Shown here piece by piece: positions 23,536-31,796 of a stretch of DNA of 35,487 bases. This DNA comes from Microbacterium sp. 13-71-7 (lineage in GTDB: Bacteria; Actinomycetota; Actinomycetes; Actinomycetales; Microbacteriaceae). The stretch spans positions 1-35,487 of the forward strand of contig NZ_NCKN01000007.1 of assembly GCF_002257455.1 (NCBI RefSeq). The letters run 5' to 3'. Every line of letters starts with the position of its first letter. Within the stretch, counting starts at the first letter, position 1. A program made the position numbers and the translations under genes. The notes under the pieces are model-generated. The model did not search any database and was not told where the DNA came from. It saw only the letters and a list, made by a program, of their open reading frames with translations.

Positions 23536-26235
23536 TCAGCCGTGCGCACGCCTCGGACGGCCGGAGGGTGCGGTGAAGCGCGCCGCGCGACGAAGGACGC
23601 TCCGCGCACCGGGCCGGGGCGTCACAGCGGCGGCAGGATGTGCGCTCATCCGCCGGAAGTACCAGAGTTTGGCGAGTTCGACGAGCACCAGGTAGATGAT
23701 CAGCATCGCGACGAGCGCGAGGAAGAACGGCGCCGGCAGCGGTGTGAATCCCAGCAGCCCATTCGCGGGCGAGTAGGGCAGCCAGGCTCCGACGGCGATC
23801 GCGGCGAGCACCGTGACGACCAGCAGCGGAGCCGGACGGCTCCGTGTGAACGGCACCCTGCGGGTGCGGATCGCGAAGACGATGAGCGTCTGGGTCGCGA
23901 TGGACTCGATGAACCAGCCGGAGCGGAACTCGGGCGCGCCCGCGTGGAAGACAAACAGCATGAGTCCGAAAGTCGCGAAGTCGAAGAGCGACGAGATCGG
24001 CCCGAACAACAGCATGAACCGGCGAACGGCGCCGATGTCCCAGTGCGATGGCGCTCGCAACTGCTCGGGATCCACCCGGTCGGCGGGTATCACGAGCTGG
24101 CTGGCGTCGTAGAGCAGATTGTTCAGCAGGATCTGGCCGGGGAGCATCGGCAGGAAGGGCAGGAAGATCGAGGCGGCGGATGCGCTGAACATGTTGCCGA
24201 AGTTGCTGGACGTGCCCATCATCACGTACTTGATCGTGTTGGCGAAGATGCGCCGGCCCTCGGTCACCCCGTCAGCCAGCACATCGAGGTCTTTGTCGAG
24301 CAGCAGGACGTCCGCCGCGTCTTTGGCGACATCGACGGCAGAGTCCACCGAGATACCGATGTCGGCGCCGTGCAGCGCGAGGGCGTCGTTCACACCGTCA
24401 CCGAGGAATCCCACCGCACGGCCGCGATGCCGCAGCGCCCGCACAATTCGCGCCTTCTGCTCGGGCGAGACCCTGGCGAAGATCGTGGTCCGCTCGGCCG
24501 CACCGATGAGCTCGGTGTCGTCCAGCGCATCGACTGCCTCGCCGGTGAGCACCGCCGTCACATCCATGCCCAGGTCGCCTCCGGTGCGGGCTGCGACTAC
24601 CGCACTGTCGCCGGTGCAGACCTTGACTGCGACGCCGAGTTCCGCGAGCCGCTGCAGAGAGGCGCGGGCACCTGGCTTGATGGCATCGGAGAAGACGAGG
24701 AAGCCGCCCAGCGCGAGCCTCGCATCGATCCCCGGTGCCAGGACGTGGGCTCCCGGCGCCGCGCCGTGGGCGACAGCGACCACTCGGAACCCTTCGCGAT
24801 ACAACTCGTCCAGAGCCGTGGTCGCGGTCGCCGGCACCGATACACAGCGCGGAAGGACCGATTCCGCCGCTCCCTTGACGATCACCATCGGGCTCAGGCC
24901 CTCGCGCTGGACGAGCACGGTCGTCGTGCGGCGTTCGTGATCGAAGGGGATCGCGTCGAGACGGCGCCACGCGTCGAGGTCGGCGCCGTCGCGCAGGCCC
25001 GCCAGGAGTGCGGCATCGAGCGCATTGAGCCCGACCGTGGAGAGCGCGTGCAGATCCGCATCGGAAGCGAGCAGGCCCCACTCGACCAGGGGCGCATCCG
25101 CATCGCCCTCGACAGGGACCCCGCGTTCGAAGGAGATCTCCCCCGTCGTCAACGTCCCGGTCTTGTCTGTGACGAGAAGATCGAGATCTCCCAGGTCCTC
25201 GATGCACACCATGCGCTTGACGAGGACACGGCGGCGAGCCATCGCCCTCGACCCCGCCGCGAGGCTCGTGCTGACGACCGCCGGCAGAAGCTGCGGCGTG
25301 ATCCCGACCGCGATGGCGAGGGAGAACAGCAGCGACTGGATCAGCGGTCTGCCCAGCGCCACCGCGATGACGAAGATCGTCGCGGTGAGCACGATCGCCA
25401 CGAGCAGCAGGAAAGTCGAGAAACGTCCGAGACCGCGTTGGAACTCGGTCTGCGGCTCCCGCGCGGCGAGCCCGGCGGCGATCCGCCCGAATTCGGCATC
25501 GGCGCCGGCCGCCACGACCACTCCTGTCCCGGTGCCCGCGTGCACGACCGTGCCCATGAGCGCACAGCAGGTGAGGTCGCCGACTCCCATGCCCGCGGGC
25601 ACGGGAGTCGTACTCTTGACCGCCGCCAGCGCCTCACCGGTGAGGATGCTCTCATCGCATTCGAGTCCCTCGGAGTGCAACAGGCGCAGGTCCGCCGGCA
25701 CGACGGTTCCCACCGAGAGCGCCACCACATCCCCGACCACGAGCTCCGTCACATCCACGCGCTGAGCCTCGCCGGCCCGGTGCACAATCGCCGTGTGGCG
25801 CAGCCGATCGTGCATCGCGTCCGCGGCCCGCTCGGCACGGAACTCGTTGACGAAGCCGAGGCCGACGCTGAGCAGCAGGATCGCCCCGATGACCACGGCA
25901 TCCGTGGCATCGCCGACGAAACCCGCGACGATCGCCGTCCCGAACAGCATCAGCACGATCGGACTCCGCAGCTGCCTGCCCAGCACGCGCCAAGGACGGG
26001 CTCGTCGGCTGCGGATCGCATTCGGGCCCTGCCGCGAGAGCCGCTCGCGGGCATCGTCCGGGCTCAGCCCGCTTTCGATCGATCCGCACTCGGCCAGCAC
26101 CTGCGCGACGCCCTCGACGGCGCATCGGCGCACCGCGCTCGGCGAGGCAAGGGAGCCGGTCTGGGCCGGCCGCACTGCCCCTGCGCCCTCGCCCGCGGCT
26201 CTCGTCATCGCGTCCGTGGCCCGCTCAGCGGACAC
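23536..26235 (-). CDS. P-type ATPase, MgtA-like magnesium transporter
   Basis: Membrane cation pump of about 899 residues. In order: an N-terminal cation-ATPase domain ([16 protein letters not shown]), membrane pair, actuator domain with L-T-G-E-A near 199, membrane pair with G-I-T-P-Q-L-L-P, phosphorylation site D357 in [10 protein letters not shown], nucleotide domain with K-G-A-A-E, hinge G-D-G-V-N-D-A, and a C-terminal membrane domain. [15 protein letters not shown] is close to the MgtA (P3B) signature, so Mg2+ import is likely. The GTG at 26235 overlaps the phosphoketolase end by 11 bases and has GGAG about 8 bases upstream; an ATG at 26208 is an alternative. It is cotranscribed behind phosphoketolase in the dormancy cluster. 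Confidence 0.9.
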   Translation of the reverse strand: MSAERATDAMTRAAGEGAGAVRPAQTGSLASPSAVRRCAVEGVAQVLAECGSIESGLSPDDARERLSRQGPNAIRSRRARPWRVLGRQLRSPIVLMLFGTAIVAGFVGDATDAVVIGAILLLSVGLGFVNEFRAERAADAMHDRLRHTAIVHRAGEAQRVDVTELVVGDVVALSVGTVVPADLRLLHSEGLECDESILTGEALAAVKSTTPVPAGMGVGDLTCCALMGTVVHAGTGTGVVVAAGADAEFGRIAAGLAAREPQTEFQRGLGRFSTFLLLVAIVLTATIFVIAVALGRPLIQSLLFSLAIAVGITPQLLPAVVSTSLAAGSRAMARRRVLVKRMVCIEDLGDLDLLVTDKTGTLTTGEISFERGVPVEGDADAPLVEWGLLASDADLHALSTVGLNALDAALLAGLRDGADLDAWRRLDAIPFDHERRTTTVLVQREGLSPMVIVKGAAESVLPRCVSVPATATTALDELYREGFRVVAVAHGAAPGAHVLAPGIDARLALGGFLVFSDAIKPGARASLQRLAELGVAVKVCTGDSAVVAARTGGDLGMDVTAVLTGEAVDALDDTELIGAAERTTIFARVSPEQKARIVRALRHRGRAVGFLGDGVNDALALHGADIGISVDSAVDVAKDAADVLLLDKDLDVLADGVTEGRRIFANTIKYVMMGTSSNFGNMFSASAASIFLPFLPMLPGQILLNNLLYDASQLVIPADRVDPEQLRAPSHWDIGAVRRFMLLFGPISSLFDFATFGLMLFVFHAGAPEFRSGWFIESIATQTLIVFAIRTRRVPFTRSRPAPLLVVTVLAAIAVGAWLPYSPANGLLGFTPLPAPFFLALVAMLIIYLVLVELAKLWYFRRMSAHPAAAVTPRPGARSVLRRAARFTAPSGRPRRAHG

Positions 26236-28663
26236 GGCTCCAGCTCCACTCGGCCACCTCGGGGATGTCCTCGCCGTGTTCGCGCGTGTAGGCGCGGGCG
26301 CGCAGCCGCGCGTCCTGCAGGTCCTGACGCAGCCCCGCGCAGCGCTGGGCGAGCCCCGGCACGCGGTCGATCGCATCGATCGCGAGCTGGTAGCGGTCGA
26401 GGTCGTTGAGCATGACCATGTCGAACGGCGTGGTGGTCGTGCCGTTCTCCTTGTACCCGCGCACGTGCAGGTCGTCATGCCCGTGCCGTCGGTACGCGAG
26501 CCGGTGGATGAGCCACGGGTAGCCGTGATAGGCGAAGATCACCGGCCGGTCCGCCGTGAAGATCGCGTCGTACTCCCGGTCAGGCAGCCCGTGCGGATGC
26601 TCGCTCTCCGACTGCAGGCGCATCAGGTCCACCACGTTGACCACGCGCACGCGCAGCTCCGGCAGCGCATTCCGCAGGATCTGGGCGGCGGCGAGGACCT
26701 CGAGGGTGGGGATGTCGCCCGCGGCGGCGAGCACGACATCCGGATCCTCTCCCGCGACCTCGGTGCCCGCCCATTCCAGGATCCCGAGTCCGCGCGTGCA
26801 ATGGTTCACGGCCTCGTCCATCGTGAGCCAGTTCGCAGCCGGCTGCTTCCCCGCCACCACGACGTTGACGTAGTCCACCGACCGCAGGCAGTGGTCGTAG
26901 GTGGACAGCAGCGTGTTCGCGTCGAAGGGGAGGTAGACCCGCACCACCTCCGCGCTCTTGTTCACGACGTGGTCGATGAATCCCGGGTCCTGATGGCTGA
27001 ATCCGTTGTGGTCCTGCCGCCAGACGTGACTCGTGAGCAGGTAGTTCAGGCTGGAGATCGGACGCCGCCAGGGGATCTCCCGTGTGACCTTGAGCCACTT
27101 CGCGTGCTGATTGAACATCGAGTCGACGATGTGGATGAACGCCTCGTAGCAGGTGAACAGGCCGTGGCGTCCGGTGAGGAGATAGCCCTCGAGCCACCCC
27201 TGGCACTGATGCTCGCTGAGCATCTCCATGACCCGGCCGACCCGGGCCAGGTGGTCGTCCGAGGGCAGGATCTGCGCGACCCACTGCTTGTCCGTGGCCT
27301 CGTAGACCGGTGGGGCGAGCCGGTTCGACGCGGTCTCGTCGGGGCCGAAGATCCGGAACGTCGTCGGGTTCCGCCTGATCACCTCGGCGAGCCAGGTGCC
27401 GAGCACCCTCGTGGCCTCGGCGGTCGTCGAGCCCGGCGCCGGCACGTCGACCGCGTAGTCGCGGAAGTCGGGCAGCGACAGGGGCGTCCGCAGCAGCCCG
27501 CCGTTCGCGACCGGGTTGGCGCTCATCCGCCGCTCCCCCTCCGGCGCGATCCGGCCGATGAGCTCGACGGGAGCGCCCTGGGCGTCGAAGAGCTCCTCGG
27601 GGCGGTAGCGACGCATCCAGTCCTCGAGGATCCGGAGGTGCTCCGGCGTGTCCCTGGCGTTCGCGAGCGGCACCTGATGCGCGCGGTAGGTGCCCTCCAC
27701 GAGCACGCCGTCGACCTTGTGCGGGCCGGTCCATCCCTTGGGCGTGCGCAGGATGATCATGGGCCACTCCGGCGTCGCCGTCACGGGATCGTCCGAGCGG
27801 TCCCGGCCTTCCGCCGCATCGGCGCGGATGCGCGCGATCTCGTCGAACACCTCCTCGAGAAGGGCCGCGAACCGCCGATGGATGCTCCGCGGATCCTCGT
27901 CGTCGAACCCTCCGGTGAAGATGTGCGGCGCGTAGCCGTACCCGCGGAAGAGCTCGACCAGGCGGCGCTCCGGGATGCGGGCGAGCACCGTGGGGTTCGC
28001 GATCTTGTAGCCGTTCAGATGCAGGATCGGCAGGACCGTGCCGTCCTGCACGGGATCCAGGAACTTGTTCGAGTGCCATCCCGTCGCCGCGGGTCCCGTC
28101 TCGGCCTCGCCGTCGCCGACCACGCACGTGACGACCAGGTCGGGGTTGTCGAACGCGGCGCCGAAGGCATGGCTCAGCGAGTAGCCCAGCTCGCCGCCCT
28201 CATGGATGGAACCCGGCGTCTCCGGGGCGACATGGCTCGGGATCCCCCCGGGGAACGAGAACTGGCGGAACAGGGCGCGCACCCCGTCCTCGTCCCGCGA
28301 GATCCGCGGGTAGACCTCGGAGTACGTGCCGTCCAGATAGGCGTTCGCCACCATCCCCGGTCCTCCGTGGCCGGGGCCGGTCACGAAGATCGAGCTCAGC
28401 GCCCGGTCGCGGATCACCCGGTTCAGGTGGGCGTAGAGGAAGTTGAGCCCCGGCGTCGTGCCCCAGTGTCCGAGCAGGCGGGGCTTGACGTCCTCCGGCG
28501 TCAGGGGCCGGTGCAGCAGCGGGTCGTCGAGCAGATAGATCTGGCCGGCACTGAGGTAGTTCGCCGCGCGCCACCACGCGTCGATGCTCTCCAGATCCAC
28601 CTCGGGGACGTCGCCGCCCGTGGTCGGCGCGGCGGTCTTCGTGTGCGTGTCGCTCGTGGTCAC
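26225..28663 (-). CDS. xfp: Phosphoketolase
   Basis: Thiamine-diphosphate enzyme that splits xylulose 5-phosphate (and often fructose 6-phosphate) with phosphate into acetyl phosphate plus a sugar phosphate, allowing ATP gain without oxygen. 812 residues, full length. Seen: N-terminal [23 protein letters not shown], the ThDP motif [16 protein letters not shown], and C-terminal [13 protein letters not shown]. The GTG start at 28663 has GAGAGGA about 7 bases upstream. It heads a minus-strand unit with the ATPase. The spacer to the divergent universal stress gene carries a DosR-like box. Its presence fits a hypoxia or energy-limitation response. Confidence 0.95.
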   Translation of the reverse strand: MTTSDTHTKTAAPTTGGDVPEVDLESIDAWWRAANYLSAGQIYLLDDPLLHRPLTPEDVKPRLLGHWGTTPGLNFLYAHLNRVIRDRALSSIFVTGPGHGGPGMVANAYLDGTYSEVYPRISRDEDGVRALFRQFSFPGGIPSHVAPETPGSIHEGGELGYSLSHAFGAAFDNPDLVVTCVVGDGEAETGPAATGWHSNKFLDPVQDGTVLPILHLNGYKIANPTVLARIPERRLVELFRGYGYAPHIFTGGFDDEDPRSIHRRFAALLEEVFDEIARIRADAAEGRDRSDDPVTATPEWPMIILRTPKGWTGPHKVDGVLVEGTYRAHQVPLANARDTPEHLRILEDWMRRYRPEELFDAQGAPVELIGRIAPEGERRMSANPVANGGLLRTPLSLPDFRDYAVDVPAPGSTTAEATRVLGTWLAEVIRRNPTTFRIFGPDETASNRLAPPVYEATDKQWVAQILPSDDHLARVGRVMEMLSEHQCQGWLEGYLLTGRHGLFTCYEAFIHIVDSMFNQHAKWLKVTREIPWRRPISSLNYLLTSHVWRQDHNGFSHQDPGFIDHVVNKSAEVVRVYLPFDANTLLSTYDHCLRSVDYVNVVVAGKQPAANWLTMDEAVNHCTRGLGILEWAGTEVAGEDPDVVLAAAGDIPTLEVLAAAQILRNALPELRVRVVNVVDLMRLQSESEHPHGLPDREYDAIFTADRPVIFAYHGYPWLIHRLAYRRHGHDDLHVRGYKENGTTTTPFDMVMLNDLDRYQLAIDAIDRVPGLAQRCAGLRQDLQDARLRARAYTREHGEDIPEVAEWSWSRVR

Positions 28664-28744
28664 AACCGGGTCCTCTCACTGTCTTCCCACGGCGCACCGC
28701 GCCGCCTCCGGCTCCACACTGTCGCCCTCATGCCCTCCATACAA

Positions 28745-28758
28745 GTGACTTTCGTCCC
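28745..28758 (+). promoter_or_regulatory. DosR-box-like site between xfp and usp genes
   Basis: GTGACTTTCGTCCC, an imperfect dyad close to the mycobacterial DosR core. Its first base is exactly 49 bases before the ATG at 28794. The same 14 bases plus the next A recur at 34363-34377 before the second usp gene. Being nearly symmetric, it could also serve the divergent phosphoketolase gene 95 bases away. Confidence 0.7.
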
Positions 28759-28793
28759 AACCACTGCGACGCCCACGTCAAAAGATGAACGTC

Positions 28794-29264
28794 ATGAACA
28801 CGACTGAGAAAGCTCCCGTCCTCGTCGGCGTCGACGGCTCCGACTCCTCGCTCGACGCCCTCCGCTACGCCGCGAAGATTGCGGCAGCACTCGGAGCGCC
28901 GCTGCGAGCGATCACGACGTGGGACTACCCCGCTCTCATCGACCTTTGCCCGACGCCGGGCTGGATCCCGGACGAAGACGCGGCGGACATCCTCAATGCG
29001 GCCATCGGGAACGTGTTCGCCGGGGATCCCCCCGCCGAGCTGTCCGCCGCGGTCGTGGCAGGACCCCCTGCGTCCGTGCTCATCAAGGAGAGCCGCGACG
29101 CCGAGATGCTCGTACTCGGCAGCCGCGGACGCGGAGGCTTCACGGGACTTCTTCTCGGCTCGGTGAGCTCGACCTGTTCAACGCACGCGCATTGCCCCGT
29201 TCTCATCGTGCGGCACGAGCGGCACGAGCGGCACGACGAGAACGCCGAGCGCACCGAGAGCTGA
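28794..29264 (+). CDS. Universal stress protein UspA family
   Basis: 156 residues, single Usp domain. It opens with V-L-V-G-V-D-G-S-D-S-S and has the ATP-binding pattern G-S-R-G-R-G-G-F-T-G-L-L-L-G-S-V-S near residue 110, so it should bind ATP. The ATG at 28794 is chosen over one three codons earlier because it lies at the same 49-base distance from the DosR-like box as two other genes; no ribosome site is visible, so a leaderless message is possible. The C-terminus is His/Arg/Glu-rich (R-H-E-R-H-E-R-H-D-E). Usp genes are the commonest DosR-regulon members in mycobacteria. It converges with devR. Confidence 0.92.
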   Translation: MNTTEKAPVLVGVDGSDSSLDALRYAAKIAAALGAPLRAITTWDYPALIDLCPTPGWIPDEDAADILNAAIGNVFAGDPPAELSAAVVAGPPASVLIKESRDAEMLVLGSRGRGGFTGLLLGSVSSTCSTHAHCPVLIVRHERHERHDENAERTES

Positions 29265-29275
29265 CCGCGATCGAC

Positions 29276-29310
29276 GGTCGGACCCGCGGTCAGGCGCCGC
29301 GGGTCCGACC
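29276..29310. terminator. Bidirectional hairpin between usp and devR
   Basis: Perfect inverted repeat with 14-base arms (GGTCGGACCCGCGG and complement) around a 7-base loop. The right arm lies inside the 3' end of devR, whose stop codon is in the loop. No T-run follows, as is common for actinobacterial terminators. Confidence 0.75.
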
Positions 29311-29934
29311 TCGCTCGATCTCGAAGACCGCGGCCTGCGTACGGTGGTCGAGCCCAAGCTTGCTGAGTAAACCCGAGACGTAGTTCTTCACCGTCTTCTC
29401 CGCCAGGCCCAGCCGTTCGCCGATCTGCCGGTTCGTGAGCCCGTCGGCGATGAGCGCCAGGATCTGCCGCTCGCGCAACCCCAACGATCCGAACCGAGGA
29501 TCCTCACCGGGCGCTTCGCGCATCCGCTGCATCGCATTGCGTTCCGCACTCGGATGCAGCAGTCGCTTGCCCGCCGCGACTTCGCGGATGGCCTTAAGCA
29601 GCTCCGCGGCGCGGACGCTCTTCAGCAGGTACCCGGCGGCGCCGGCGACGACGACGGCGGCGAACATCGCGTCATCGTCGTCGTAGGCCGTGAGGATGAG
29701 GCACTGCACCTCAGGATGGTCCTGACGGATCTGCCGGCACAGGTCGATACCGTTCCCGTCCGGGAGCCGGACGTCGAGCACTGCGACGTCCGGGCGCGTC
29801 GCTGCGATCCGTGCCAGTGCGTCACGCGTGGTGGCGGCCTCACCGATCACCGCCAGATCCGGCTGCCCGTTGATCACTCCGGCGAGCCCCTGGCGAACGA
29901 TCTCGTGATCGTCGACGAGGAAGACAGTGCTCAT
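29290..29934 (-). CDS. devR: DevR/DosR-like response regulator, NarL/LuxR type
   Basis: 214 residues and strongly DosR-like throughout. The receiver has V-F-L-V-D-D-H-E-I-V-R-Q-G-L, phosphorylation site D54 in V-A-V-L-D-V-R-L-P-D-G-N-G-I, and K105 in Y-L-L-K. The LuxR helix-turn-helix has L-A-E-K-T-V-K-N-Y-V-S-G-L-L-S-K-L-G; the K-T-V-K-N residues that contact DNA in mycobacterial DosR are kept, so a similar DNA site is expected. The ATG has GGGAGGGAG about 6 bases upstream. Unlike the mycobacterial devR-devS operon it is divergent from the kinase gene, with a 122-base spacer. It is predicted to activate the surrounding stress and redox genes when phosphorylated. Confidence 0.93.
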   Translation of the reverse strand: MSTVFLVDDHEIVRQGLAGVINGQPDLAVIGEAATTRDALARIAATRPDVAVLDVRLPDGNGIDLCRQIRQDHPEVQCLILTAYDDDDAMFAAVVVAGAAGYLLKSVRAAELLKAIREVAAGKRLLHPSAERNAMQRMREAPGEDPRFGSLGLRERQILALIADGLTNRQIGERLGLAEKTVKNYVSGLLSKLGLDHRTQAAVFEIERGRTRGA

Positions 29935-30010
29935 GAGATCTCCCTCCCGTTCTGTTCATCATGCCCCCAGGCGTAGCGAACCACGGGGCGAAGGTCCTGC
30001 GCTGACTCTA

Positions 30011-30044
30011 GACTGCCAAGGGTCAGGGACTGCCAAGGGCCAGG
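30011..30044 (+). repeat. Tandem 17-bp repeat in devS leader
   Basis: GACTGCCAAGGGTCAGG is followed directly by GACTGCCAAGGGCCAGG, one mismatch, and then a GACAGAGG start of a third unit that provides the ribosome site. It ends 12 bases before the devS ATG. Each unit boundary makes GGGAC, a DosR half-site word. Confidence 0.75.
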
Positions 30045-30056
30045 GACAGAGGTGCC

Positions 30057-31712
30057 ATGGACGACGATCCGCTCACGTTCCCCGATCTTCCTCGGCTGGA
30101 GCTCGAGAAGAACATCGCGGAGCTGATGGCCCGCGCCCAGCAGGTCCTTACGGCTCAGGGACGTCTGCGCAGCCTTCTCAGCGCCACACGTGCCGTGAGC
30201 GAGGATCTGGACCTCGACACAGTGCTGCGGCGCATCGTCAATGCGGCCATCGAGCTCGTCGGTGCTCGCTACGGGGCGCTCGGAGTGATCGACGAGGACG
30301 GTCTGCTCGAGCGCTTCATCCACCAGGGCATCTCCCCCGAGATCGTCGAGGAGATCGGTGCTCCTCCCCGAGGGCACGGGCTGCTCGGCGCCGTGATCGA
30401 TGCCGGCGAGACGATCCGGATTCCGCGCATCGCCGATGATCCGCGCTCGGTCGGCTTCCCAGAGCATCATCCGCCCATGGATGCGTTCCTGGGCGTACCG
30501 ATCCGCGTGCGGGACCAGACCTTCGGCAATCTCTACCTGACAGACTCCGACAAGCCGACCTTCTCGCACGAGGACCAGGAGATCATCGAGGCGCTCGCGA
30601 CCACGGCCGGGGTGGCGATCGAGAACGCCCGTCTCTACGCGGAGACGCGACGGCGCGAACGTCTCGGCACCGCGATCTCCGAGATCACCGCGGCCCTGCT
30701 GTCGCCCGATTCAGTGGACGCCCTGGGCATCGTGGCGGACCGGGTGGCCTCGATCATCCCCACCGATCTCGTCACGATCATCGTTCCTGACGAGGACGAC
30801 AGGCTCCGTATCAACGTCGCTCGCGGGGTGGGCGCCAGGGATTTGGAGGGCGCTCGCTACCCGGCGGCCGATTCGATCGCCGCCATCGCGATCGCCGAAG
30901 GCCGACCGGTCGTCGGCCGTCTCCCCGATCCCGTCGACGTCGTGCTGCGCCCGTTCGGCTTCACCGTGGCAGTGCCGCTCATCACCGCCGGCGACACTGC
31001 CGGCGCCCTGTGCGTGTCACGCAGGGGAAGCACGTTCACGCGCACGGAACTGCTCACGATCACGGACTTCGCTTCGCAGGCGGGGATTGCCATCTCGCTG
31101 GCGCGCGCCCGCGAGCAACGCCAGATCCTCGACATCGTCGAGGACCGCGGCCGCATCGCCCGCGACCTCCACGACCACGTGATCCAGCGCCTGTTCGCCA
31201 CAGCGCTCGGACTGCAAGGGCTGGCGTCAGCGCATCCAACAGTCGCCACCGATCTCGATCGCCACATCGAAGAACTCGACGGCGCGATCTCAGACATCCG
31301 CACGGCGATCTTCGCCCTTCGCGCACACGACAGCGCGACCAGCGGTCTTCGGCGCCGTCTGCTCGCGATCATCTCCGACTACGATCCGCGCCCAAGGATC
31401 TCCTTCACCGGACCAGTGGACCTGGTCGTCACCGGCGACCTCGCCGACGACCTCGTCGCGGTTGTGCGCGAGTCACTCGCGAACGTCACCCGACATGCAC
31501 AGGCATCGTCCGCGCTCGTAGACGTCCGGCTCTCGGACACCGAGGTGATGGTCACGATCGAGGACGACGGCGTCGGTCTGCCTGCGAAACTGACGCCAAG
31601 CGGCACCGCCAACCTCGCCGCCCGCGCGGCCCGACGTGACGGTGAATACGCCATCGGGCGTCGACCAGAGGGCGGCACCCGCGTCCTCTGGAGCGCCCCC
31701 CTCCAGGGATGA
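30057..31712 (+). CDS. devS: DevS/DosS-like GAF-GAF sensor histidine kinase
   Basis: Soluble sensor kinase of 551 residues. A first GAF domain spans about 55-195 with Y-G-A-L-G-V-I-D-E-D-G, F-I-H-Q-G-I and S-V-G-F-P-E-H-H-P-P-M; the H137-H138 pair matches the region holding the haem-ligand His of mycobacterial DosS. A second GAF follows at about 215-350, then HisKA_3 with R-I-A-R-D-L-H-D-H-V-I-Q-R-L-F (H372 phospho-acceptor), and an HATPase domain with E-S-L-A-N-V-T-R-H-A and D-D-G-V-G-L. No membrane segment is present. The ATG at 30057 has AGAGG about 5 bases upstream. It likely senses O2, NO, CO or redox state through haem and phosphorylates DevR. Haem binding is inferred. Confidence 0.93.
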   Translation: MDDDPLTFPDLPRLELEKNIAELMARAQQVLTAQGRLRSLLSATRAVSEDLDLDTVLRRIVNAAIELVGARYGALGVIDEDGLLERFIHQGISPEIVEEIGAPPRGHGLLGAVIDAGETIRIPRIADDPRSVGFPEHHPPMDAFLGVPIRVRDQTFGNLYLTDSDKPTFSHEDQEIIEALATTAGVAIENARLYAETRRRERLGTAISEITAALLSPDSVDALGIVADRVASIIPTDLVTIIVPDEDDRLRINVARGVGARDLEGARYPAADSIAAIAIAEGRPVVGRLPDPVDVVLRPFGFTVAVPLITAGDTAGALCVSRRGSTFTRTELLTITDFASQAGIAISLARAREQRQILDIVEDRGRIARDLHDHVIQRLFATALGLQGLASAHPTVATDLDRHIEELDGAISDIRTAIFALRAHDSATSGLRRRLLAIISDYDPRPRISFTGPVDLVVTGDLADDLVAVVRESLANVTRHAQASSALVDVRLSDTEVMVTIEDDGVGLPAKLTPSGTANLAARAARRDGEYAIGRRPEGGTRVLWSAPLQG

Positions 31713-31747
31713 GCACGATCACCGGCCCGGCGGCGTACCCGACTCAC

Positions 31748-31761
31748 GTGACAAAGGTCCC
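31748..31761 (+). promoter_or_regulatory. DosR-box-like site upstream of RNase-dehydrogenase fusion
   Basis: GTGACAAAGGTCCC, a weaker dyad with the GTGAC and GTCCC halves kept. Its first base is exactly 49 bases before the ATG at 31797, as for the two usp genes. Confidence 0.6.
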
Positions 31762-31796
31762 TCCCCGCGCGTCGCGGCGCGTGTTGTGTGACCTCT

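Noticed and set aside
23542-26409. Very long plus-strand open frame of 955 codons opposite the P-type ATPase
   Set aside because: It mirrors the ATPase codon structure, is rich in Arg/Asp/Glu/His without family motifs, and is typical of antisense shadows in high-GC DNA.
25793-28807. Plus-strand open frame of about 1000 codons across the ATPase and phosphoketolase
   Set aside because: It runs opposite two clear genes and has no recognisable domain; a GC-bias shadow.
29981-30007. DosR-like box in the devR-devS spacer (GGTCCTGCGCTGAC)
   Set aside because: Only about half of the positions match, and the distance to either start differs from the fixed 48-49 bases seen elsewhere.
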